Origin: Mesorhizobium sophorae
GTDB taxonomy: Bacteria > Pseudomonadota > Alphaproteobacteria > Rhizobiales > Rhizobiaceae
DNA length: 64,000 nt
NCBI RefSeq assembly: GCF_002270415.1
Contig: NZ_NNRI01000019.1
Span: forward strand, 93,607 to 157,606
Direction of reading: 5' to 3'
Shown here piece by piece: positions 58,032-64,000 of the stretch. The notes below the pieces were generated by a model that worked only from the letters and a program-made list of their open reading frames with translations, was not told the DNA's origin and made no database searches. A program made the position numbers and the translations under genes. The stretch's first letter is position 1. The number at the start of each line of letters is the position of its first letter.

Positions 58032-59507
58032 ATGGCCCTATCCGTGCCAGCCATCATGAAGACGACGGCAGCGCGGCTTTCGGCGCTCTATCTCCTGCTC
58101 TTCGCGCTCTGCGCCGTGCTGCTCGTCTTCTACATGACCTCGCTGTCGGCGCGCATGCTGACCGCGCAGACGCAGGAGACCATCAACGACGAAGTGCTCG
58201 GCCTCGCTCGCGCCTATCAGCGTGGCGGCCTGCCGATCCTGGTGCGCGTCGTCGAGCAGCGCTCGCGCCAGCCCGGCGCCAACCTCTATCTGATCGCCGA
58301 CGCCAACGGCCAGATCCTGACCGGCAACGTGCAGAGCCTGGAGCCGGGCGTGCTCGAAACGGAAGGCTGGACCAACAGCCCGTTCTCCTATCAGCGCTTT
58401 GGTGAGGGAGAGCTCGAGCGGCAGCGCAATCTGCCGGCGGACCAGAGCACCACTCAATCCGATCCGAACGAAGCGCAGGCGCAGGGCGAGAAGGGCCACA
58501 ACGCCATCGCGCTGGTGCTTCGGCTGCCCAACCAGATGATCATGCTGGTCGGCCGCGACCTCGGCGAGCCGGAGCGGTTCCGCGCCGTCATCCGCCGCGC
58601 CCTGATGCTGGCGCTTGGCATGATGGGGCTGGGCGGACTGCTGATCTGGTTCTTTGTCGGCCGCGCCGCGCTGAAGCGGATCGACAGCGTGTCGGAAGCC
58701 AGCCGCCGCATCATGGGCGGCGATCTTTCCGGCCGGTTGCCGGTCACCGGCGCCGGTGACGAGTTCGACCGGCTCTCCGAAAACCTCAATTCCATGCTGG
58801 CCAGGATCTCCACGCTCAACGAAGGCCTGAAACAGGTTTCCGACAACATCGCGCATGATTTGAAGACGCCGCTGACCCGGCTGCGCAACCGGGCCGAGGC
58901 GACGCTTGCGGGCAAGCACAAGACCACCGATTACCGTCAGGCGCTGGAAGGCACCATTGCCGAATCCGACCAGCTGATAAAAACCTTCAACGCCATCCTG
59001 ATGATCTCCCGGCTGGAGGCTGGCTACTCCTCAGAGAACACCAACCGCGTCGATCTTGCGGAAGCCGTGCGCGATGTCGTCGAGCTCTACGAACCGGTGG
59101 CGGAGGAGGCAGGCGTCTCGCTGGAGACAGACGTGCGGGAAACGGTCTTCGTCAACGGCAACCGCGAATTGATCGGCCAGGCACTGTCGAACATCGTCGA
59201 CAACGCCATCAAATATTCGACCGACTCCAACGCCCAACCGGCCGTGCGCGTGGCTGTTGAGCGGATCGGTACCGAAGTTCGACTGTCGGTTGCCGACAAT
59301 GGCCAGGGCATTCCGGACGATGGCGACCGTGCCCGTGCGACCGAGCGGTTCGTGCGGCTGGAGAAAAGCCGTTCGCAGCCGGGTTCCGGTCTTGGCCTGA
59401 GCCTCGCCAAGGCGGTCATGACGTTCCACAATGGCCGGCTTGATCTCTTGCCTGGCGATCCCGGATTATCCGTGGTCATGAGTTTCCCTTCGCGGGAGGA
59501 TCACTGA
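58032..59507 (+). CDS. Sensor histidine kinase (degP-linked)
   Basis: A 491-residue protein. It has membrane segments at residues about 16-36 and 193-213, a periplasmic sensor between them, the HAMP region LKRIDSVSEASRRIMGGDLSGRLP, H-box NIAHDLKTPLTRLRN, N-box LSNIVDNAIKYS, VADNGQGIPDD and GSGLGLSLAK. Its stop overlaps the glnE start (TGATG). Confidence 0.9.
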   Translation: MALSVPAIMKTTAARLSALYLLLFALCAVLLVFYMTSLSARMLTAQTQETINDEVLGLARAYQRGGLPILVRVVEQRSRQPGANLYLIADANGQILTGNVQSLEPGVLETEGWTNSPFSYQRFGEGELERQRNLPADQSTTQSDPNEAQAQGEKGHNAIALVLRLPNQMIMLVGRDLGEPERFRAVIRRALMLALGMMGLGGLLIWFFVGRAALKRIDSVSEASRRIMGGDLSGRLPVTGAGDEFDRLSENLNSMLARISTLNEGLKQVSDNIAHDLKTPLTRLRNRAEATLAGKHKTTDYRQALEGTIAESDQLIKTFNAILMISRLEAGYSSENTNRVDLAEAVRDVVELYEPVAEEAGVSLETDVRETVFVNGNRELIGQALSNIVDNAIKYSTDSNAQPAVRVAVERIGTEVRLSVADNGQGIPDDGDRARATERFVRLEKSRSQPGSGLGLSLAKAVMTFHNGRLDLLPGDPGLSVVMSFPSREDH

Positions 59508-62503
59508 TGAGCACGGCTGCCGAGCAGGTGGAGACGGATTGGCTGCTGAAGCCGGTCGCCAGGCTTGCTCCGCTCGATGAAAGTGGGGCTCGGCAAGAGC
59601 TCGCCGAGATCTCCTCGGCGGCGCGGGAAGAGGAGCTGGCGCGGTTGGCCAATTTCCTGGCCGGCCAGGGGCCAGACCAGGATTTCCTGGCAGCCGTCTT
59701 CGATCTGTCGCCGTTCCTGCGCGATACGGCGCGTCGTCGGCCGCAGATTTTGGACGGCCTGTTCGAACAGACGGTCGAGGCGCGGCTGAAAGCGATCGGC
59801 GCCGCCATCGGCCAGGCGCATTTGGTCGAGGCGGTCTCGGAATCCGGCCTGATGATGGAACTGCGCCATTGGAAGGCCGAGGCGCATTTCCTGATCGCGT
59901 TGGCCGATCTTGCCGGCGAAGCCGAAACGGCGCTGACGGTGCGGCGGCTAAGCGATCTGGCTGACGCTTGCACCCGCGCTGCCGTCGACTTCCTGCTGCG
60001 CGACGCGCATGGCCAGGGCAAGCTCAAGCTGCCGGATCTCGACGGTCCGTCGAGGCAATCGGGCTGGATCCTGCTCGGCATGGGCAAGCTTGGCGCGCAC
60101 GAGCTGAATTTTTCCTCCGACATCGATCTCGTCGTCTTCTTCGATCCGGAAGCGCCCGCCGTCGTTGATCCACTTGATGCCACCGAGCTGTTTTCGCGCC
60201 TGACGCGTCGCCTGGTGCGCATCCTGCAGGACCGCACCGAGCACGGTTATGTCTTCCGCACTGATCTTAGGTTGCGCCCCGACCCTGGTTCGACACCGCT
60301 GGCGATCCCGGTCGAGGCAGCGCTGCGCTATTATGAGGCGCGCGGCCAGAACTGGGAGCGCGCCGCGATGATCAAGGCGCGTCCAGTCGCCGGCGACCTC
60401 GCCGCCGGCGCTGCCTTCCTCAAGGAGTTGCAGCCCTACATCTGGCGCAAATACATGGACTACGCGGCGATTGCCGATGTCCATTCGATCAAGCGCCAGA
60501 TCCACGCCCACAAGGGCCATGGCGAGATCGCCGTGAAGGGCCACAACGTCAAGCTCGGGCGCGGCGGCATCCGCGAGATCGAGTTCTTCGTCCAGACCCA
60601 GCAGCTCATCGCCGGCGGACGTTTCCCGGAACTGCGCGGGCGAGAGACCGTGCCGATGCTCGGCCAGCTTGCGGCGCGCAGCTGGATCACTTCAGACGCG
60701 CGCGATGCGCTGGCCCGACAGTACTGGTTCCTGCGGCGTGTCGAACATGCCGTGCAGATGGTTGCCGACGAGCAGACGCACACGCTGCCGGAAGACGATG
60801 AAGGGCTGGAGCGCATCGCCCGCATGCTCGGTTTTGCCGACGCCGCCGCCTTTTCCCAGGCCTTCCGCGCCTCGCTGCAACAGGTCGAACGCCACTACGC
60901 AGCCCTGTTCGAAACCGCGCCGGAGCTTTCGACAGGCATCGGCAATCTGGTCTTCACCGGCGATGTCGATGATCCCGACACGCTGCGGACCTTGCACGGC
61001 CTCGGTTTTCAGCGGCCGAGCGACATCTGCCGGGTCATCCGCGGCTGGCATTTCGGCCGCTATCGCGTCACCCAGTCGGCGGAAGCGCGCGAGCGGCTGA
61101 CGGAACTGACGCCGGCGCTGCTGCGGTCCTTCGGCCAGACGCGCCGGGCCGACGAAGCCTTGATACGCTTCGACGAGTTTCTCGCCGGCCTGCCTGCCGG
61201 TATCCAGCTGTTTTCGTTGCTGCAGTCCAATCCGGCCCTGTTGAAGCTCATGGCGACGATCATGGGTGCCGCACCCCGGCTGGCGGCGATCATCACGCGC
61301 CGGCCGCATGTCTTCGATGGTTTGCTCGACCCGGCCTTGCTGACCGAATTGCCGGACCGTGCCTATCTGTCGGCGCGGCTTTCCGCCTTTGTCGAGGGCG
61401 ACCGGCTTTATGAGGACGTGCTCGACCGGCTGCGCATTTTTGCCTCCGAGCAAAGGTTCCTGATCGGTGTCCGGCTGCTGGCCGGCTCGATCGATCCGGC
61501 TCGAGCTGGCCGCGCCTTTTCCGATCTGGCGGATCTCACCATCGAGGCGGCATTGCAGGCGGTGACCGCCGAATTCGCGGCACGCCACGGCACGATTGCC
61601 GGCGGCGTGGTTTCGCTGCTCGGCATGGGTAAGCTCGGCAGCCGCGAGCTGACCGCCGGATCGGACGTCGACCTCATCCTGCTCTACGACCACGCGCCGG
61701 ATGCCGAGGAATCCGATGGCGACAAGCCGCTGGCGCCTTCGCATTACTACACTCGCATGACGCAGCGGCTGATCGCCGCCGTGTCCGCGCCAACCGCGGA
61801 AGGCGTGCTCTACGAACTCGACCTGCGCCTGCGGCCATCCGGCAACAAGGGGCCCGTGGCCACCCATGTCGATGCCTTCAAGAAGTACCAGCGCCAGGAG
61901 GCCTGGACGTGGGAGCACATGGCGCTGTCGCGGGCGCGTGCCATTGCCGGCGATGCCGACCTGTGCAGCGAGGTTGAGGCGGACGTGGCGGCAGTGCTTG
62001 GCCAGCCGCGCGACGCGGCAAAAGTGATGGCCGAGGCCTCCGATATGCGCGCCATGATCGAAAGGGAAAAGCCGCCGCGCGACCTATGGGACATCAAGCT
62101 GATCCCGGGCGGCCTGATCGATCTCGAATTCATCGCCCAGGTGGCCGTGCTCACCGGGCAGGTCGAAGCCGGGCCGCGTGCTCCGGCCTTGCCAATTGCA
62201 CGTGCCCCGGCCGTTAGACGTGCCACCGGCACGGCCGAAATCCTGTCCCGCCTGGCGCCGGGCTTTGCCGATGCCGGGGTCAGGCAGGAACTTGGCGAAG
62301 CCTACGCGCTCTATCTGGCGCTGACCCAGATGACGCGGCTGTGCCTCACCGGAGCCTTCGAGCGCGACGATGTCCCGCCGGGGCTTTCGGATCTGCTTCT
62401 GGCGGTGACTGACCTGCCGGATTTCGGTGTGCTGGAAGCGCACCTCAAGGAGACGTCGCAAAAGGTCAGGAAGGACTTTGACCTTTTGCTTCGTACGGGA
62501 TGA
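59507..62503 (+). CDS. glnE: Bifunctional glutamine synthetase adenylyltransferase/deadenylase
   Basis: A 998-residue protein with the two nucleotidyltransferase units of GlnE. The N-terminal one has GMGKLGAHELNFSSDIDLVVF near residues 191-211, and the C-terminal one has GMGKLGSRELTAGSDVDLILL near 706-726. It adds or removes AMP on glutamine synthetase in answer to PII state and glutamine. It is translationally coupled to the kinase upstream. Confidence 0.96.
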   Translation: MSTAAEQVETDWLLKPVARLAPLDESGARQELAEISSAAREEELARLANFLAGQGPDQDFLAAVFDLSPFLRDTARRRPQILDGLFEQTVEARLKAIGAAIGQAHLVEAVSESGLMMELRHWKAEAHFLIALADLAGEAETALTVRRLSDLADACTRAAVDFLLRDAHGQGKLKLPDLDGPSRQSGWILLGMGKLGAHELNFSSDIDLVVFFDPEAPAVVDPLDATELFSRLTRRLVRILQDRTEHGYVFRTDLRLRPDPGSTPLAIPVEAALRYYEARGQNWERAAMIKARPVAGDLAAGAAFLKELQPYIWRKYMDYAAIADVHSIKRQIHAHKGHGEIAVKGHNVKLGRGGIREIEFFVQTQQLIAGGRFPELRGRETVPMLGQLAARSWITSDARDALARQYWFLRRVEHAVQMVADEQTHTLPEDDEGLERIARMLGFADAAAFSQAFRASLQQVERHYAALFETAPELSTGIGNLVFTGDVDDPDTLRTLHGLGFQRPSDICRVIRGWHFGRYRVTQSAEARERLTELTPALLRSFGQTRRADEALIRFDEFLAGLPAGIQLFSLLQSNPALLKLMATIMGAAPRLAAIITRRPHVFDGLLDPALLTELPDRAYLSARLSAFVEGDRLYEDVLDRLRIFASEQRFLIGVRLLAGSIDPARAGRAFSDLADLTIEAALQAVTAEFAARHGTIAGGVVSLLGMGKLGSRELTAGSDVDLILLYDHAPDAEESDGDKPLAPSHYYTRMTQRLIAAVSAPTAEGVLYELDLRLRPSGNKGPVATHVDAFKKYQRQEAWTWEHMALSRARAIAGDADLCSEVEADVAAVLGQPRDAAKVMAEASDMRAMIEREKPPRDLWDIKLIPGGLIDLEFIAQVAVLTGQVEAGPRAPALPIARAPAVRRATGTAEILSRLAPGFADAGVRQELGEAYALYLALTQMTRLCLTGAFERDDVPPGLSDLLLAVTDLPDFGVLEAHLKETSQKVRKDFDLLLRTG

Positions 62504-62561
62504 TCGCGACGAGCGGTTATCTCTGACCGCATCGGGGGTGACGATGCAACAGGAGAAGACC

Positions 62562-63044
62562 ATGAGAACGACAACCAAACTTGCCCTTGCCTTCGTCGCC
62601 CTGGCCGGCGCCGTCGGCACCACGGCCTATGCCGAAAACAATGCCAGCGAAAAGATGCGCGAGGGCACGATGATGCGCCTCAGCAAGGCGATGAGCGATA
62701 CCAACGGCACCATCAGCTTCGACCAGTTTTCCGACGCCATGAACGCACGGCTGAAGAAACTCGTCGCCGACAATGGCGGCAAGCTGACCGTCGCCGAGCT
62801 CGCCGACGCGCTGGAGAAGGCGCGTTTTGAGCAGATGGCCAAACGCATCATCGCCCGCTACGACACCAGGGGCGATGGCACGTTGACATCAGACGACATC
62901 ACCAGTCGCCAGAAGAAGGTCTTCGCCATGCTCGACAGGAACAATGACGGCAAGATCGAGAAGAGCGAACTGCCGAAAGGCGACCGCTTTGGCCGTCATC
63001 GTGACTGGGATGGCGACGGCAATGGCGGTGATGACGTACAGTAA
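62562..63044 (+). CDS. Exported EF-hand calcium-binding protein
   Basis: A 160-residue protein with a Sec signal ending TTAYAEN. EF-hand-like loops: DTNGTISFDQF, DTRGDGTLTSDDI and DRNNDGKIEKSEL. Calcium binding is likely at the last two. The ATG at 62562 follows AGGAGAAG. It is monocistronic or the tail of the glnE transcript. Confidence 0.85.
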   Translation: MRTTTKLALAFVALAGAVGTTAYAENNASEKMREGTMMRLSKAMSDTNGTISFDQFSDAMNARLKKLVADNGGKLTVAELADALEKARFEQMAKRIIARYDTRGDGTLTSDDITSRQKKVFAMLDRNNDGKIEKSELPKGDRFGRHRDWDGDGNGGDDVQ

Positions 63045-63055
63045 CACGATCAGGT

Positions 63056-63095
63056 GAGCTCCGGCGGCGGCGCGGCTCGCCGGAGAGCTTTCTCG
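63056..63095 (+). terminator. Probable terminator after the EF-hand gene
   Basis: CTCCGGCG (63059-63066) pairs with CGCCGGAG (63078-63085), followed by AGCTTTCTC. A GC-rich stem with a short, interrupted T-run. Confidence 0.5.
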
Positions 63096-63114
63096 ATCTT
63101 CAACTTTCGTGCAG

Positions 63115-63552
63115 CTACTCTGTCCGCCGTATCTGCTGGAGCACGCGGCTCGCGTGTGCCTTCAAAATCCTGTCGCGCAGATAGGCATAGAAGCGCGGCG
63201 GCAGCATGCCATAGTCGAAGCGGGATGGCTTGATGCCTGCAATGGGTCTGAGATAGGGGCCCGGCCAAAGGAAATCGTTGGTTTCAGTCACGACGATCCA
63301 TGACGGCGTGCCATCGAGGCCGAGATAGGCCTTGAGTGGCGCGGGTATCTCTATTGCATCGGCAGGATCGGACGGCGCCGAGTGCGTGATCGGGACCACC
63401 GTTACGACCTCACGGCCTTCTATTATCCGGCGAGCTGCGACAATCGCGCAGGGTCGGCTTTTACGGCCTTCTTCCGCACCCTTTTCGTGTTCTCTCACCC
63501 AGAGGTACGAATAGGAAATCACCAAGCCGGGGATAGGCTTGGGCAGGCTCAC
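63115..63552 (-). CDS. Type II toxin, PemK/MazF-like
   Basis: A 145-residue protein. GLVISYSYLWVREHEKGAEEGRKSRPCAIVAA is the PemK/MazF-like opening, and VVTVVPITHS and SWIVVTETNDFLWPG fit the family barrel. Such toxins usually cut mRNA. Its ATG overlaps the antitoxin stop by 4 bases. Confidence 0.8.
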   Translation of the reverse strand: MSLPKPIPGLVISYSYLWVREHEKGAEEGRKSRPCAIVAARRIIEGREVVTVVPITHSAPSDPADAIEIPAPLKAYLGLDGTPSWIVVTETNDFLWPGPYLRPIAGIKPSRFDYGMLPPRFYAYLRDRILKAHASRVLQQIRRTE

Positions 63553-63809
63553 GGCGTCCAGTCTTTGAGCATTGCGTCGAGCCCGGCATATTCGTTCGGA
63601 ACGGTGCTCTCGGCGATGGCGTTAAGCGTCTCGTCGTCGAGTTCTTCCACGGGACGGGCGACCCGCCCTTTGACCAGAACCTCGAACATCGCCGCCGACA
63701 GGAGCACCGTGTGAGTCCGGCCATTCTTGGTGATTGCGACCGGCGCATGCTGGGCAGCGTCCTGAAAGCGCCCGACATTCTGTTGGAATTCCGTTGACGT
63801 CACCCGCAT
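63549..63809 (-). CDS. Phd/YefM-family antitoxin
   Basis: An 86-residue protein with MRVTSTEFQQNVGRFQDAA, PVAITKNGRTHTVLLSAAMFEVL and an acidic C-terminus (DDETLNAIAES) to bind the toxin. It is preceded by a GGAGAA ribosome site and by the operator-promoter at 63828-63861. Confidence 0.85.
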   Translation of the reverse strand: MRVTSTEFQQNVGRFQDAAQHAPVAITKNGRTHTVLLSAAMFEVLVKGRVARPVEELDDETLNAIAESTVPNEYAGLDAMLKDWTP

Positions 63810-63827
63810 GACAAATTCTCCTTTCTC

Positions 63828-63861
63828 TTATCTAAAATAGATAAAATAGATAACTTGTCAA
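63828..63861 (-). promoter_or_regulatory. Promoter and operator of the toxin-antitoxin pair
   Basis: On the minus strand TTGACA (63861-63856) is a perfect -35, and TATTTT 16 bases on is a fair -10. An inverted repeat TTATCT-N5-AGATAA covers 63828-63844 and a further AGATAA lies at 63848-63853, so a repressor would cover the -10. This is the usual autoregulation layout of toxin-antitoxin operons. Confidence 0.65.
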
Positions 63862-63915
63862 GCATCTCACCTCGCATCTGCACGGGAGATGAGGATTAAG
63901 GTGGGGCGAGATATC

Positions 63916-64000
63916 CTAGGCCGCGACCTTGATCGCCGGCGCGGCCTTCTTCACCGGAATGCGCACCGACACGATCGTGCGTTCTCGACGGGGCGAGGAT
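63916..64000 (-). CDS. C-terminal end of an unidentified protein, cut by window edge
   Basis: The frame that ends in TAG (63918-63916) reads TIVSVRIPVKKAAPAIKVAA before the stop. TIVSVRIP resembles the last strand of a histidine kinase ATPase domain, but with 28 codons visible this is only a suggestion. Confidence 0.35.
   Translation of the reverse strand, partial: SSPRRERTIVSVRIPVKKAAPAIKVAA

Noticed and set aside
1..64000. CRISPR arrays, tRNA or rRNA genes, insertion sequences or an integrase
   Set aside because: I saw no spaced identical repeats, no tRNA-like cloverleaf with CCA-type end, no rRNA sequence and no transposase or integrase motif; small RNAs could be missed by reading alone.

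Overview
This window looks like a chromosomal segment of a GC-rich alphaproteobacterium of the Hyphomicrobiales, most likely Mesorhizobium or a close relative. The support is gene content and order: a mucR/ros regulator with sufE beside it; a feuP/feuQ-type two-component pair followed by the cytochrome c maturation genes cycH-cycJ-cycK-cycL, a degP protease, a second two-component pair and glnE; plus typical rhizobial orphan families (DUF5330, DUF1491, DUF2336). The genus is inference. I recognised no rRNA, tRNA or CRISPR array.

Layout. 1-2.4 kb: the 5' part of a methylmalonyl-CoA mutase small-subunit gene and a HerA/YjgR-type ATPase. 2.5-9.5 kb: seven minus-strand genes for small-molecule detoxification (an Ohr/OsmC protein lacking its usual peroxidatic Cys, a Tat-exported alpha/beta hydrolase, a thioredoxin-like protein with a CxxW site, two tandem glyoxalase-like proteins, two exported epoxide hydrolases). 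They are divergent from a 951-aa winged-helix/NTPase/TPR regulator (9.75-12.6 kb). 12.8-14.1 kb: two overlapping membrane-associated genes of unknown function. 14.2-17.8 kb: a small island bounded by a duplicated 3' end of an L,D-transpeptidase gene. It holds a nitronate monooxygenase remnant, a BTAD-regulator/alpha-beta-hydrolase fusion, a stand-alone hydrolase and a methyltransferase.

17.8-37.8 kb is mostly housekeeping: L,D-transpeptidase, haloacid dehalogenase, class IV aminotransferase, Fe superoxide dismutase, two c-type cytochromes, a SET-domain protein, a LysE exporter coupled to oligopeptidase B, mucR, sufE, a DivJ/PleC-like histidine kinase overlapping a peptidoglycan-binding protein, and a bifunctional penicillin-binding protein. 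37.8-47.3 kb is a transport and catabolism module: an FAD oxidase flanked by a full and a broken copy of an amidinohydrolase 3' end, an M20 amidohydrolase, a divergent LysR regulator and a four-gene polyamine-type ABC transporter. 47.4-63.1 kb carries the conserved feuPQ-cycHJKL-degP-two-component-glnE block and an EF-hand protein. 63.1-63.9 kb is a PemK/Phd-like toxin-antitoxin pair, followed by the cut end of another gene.

The most notable points are: two separate places where the 3' end of a minus-strand gene is repeated beyond inserted cargo genes (14.2-17.9 kb and 37.8-39.9 kb); the detoxification cluster with its large divergent regulator; the hydrolase-fused regulator; two redox proteins that lack a canonical cysteine; an exact 17-bp tandem repeat upstream of oligopeptidase B; and a pair of related palindromic intergenic repeats around the cytochrome genes.
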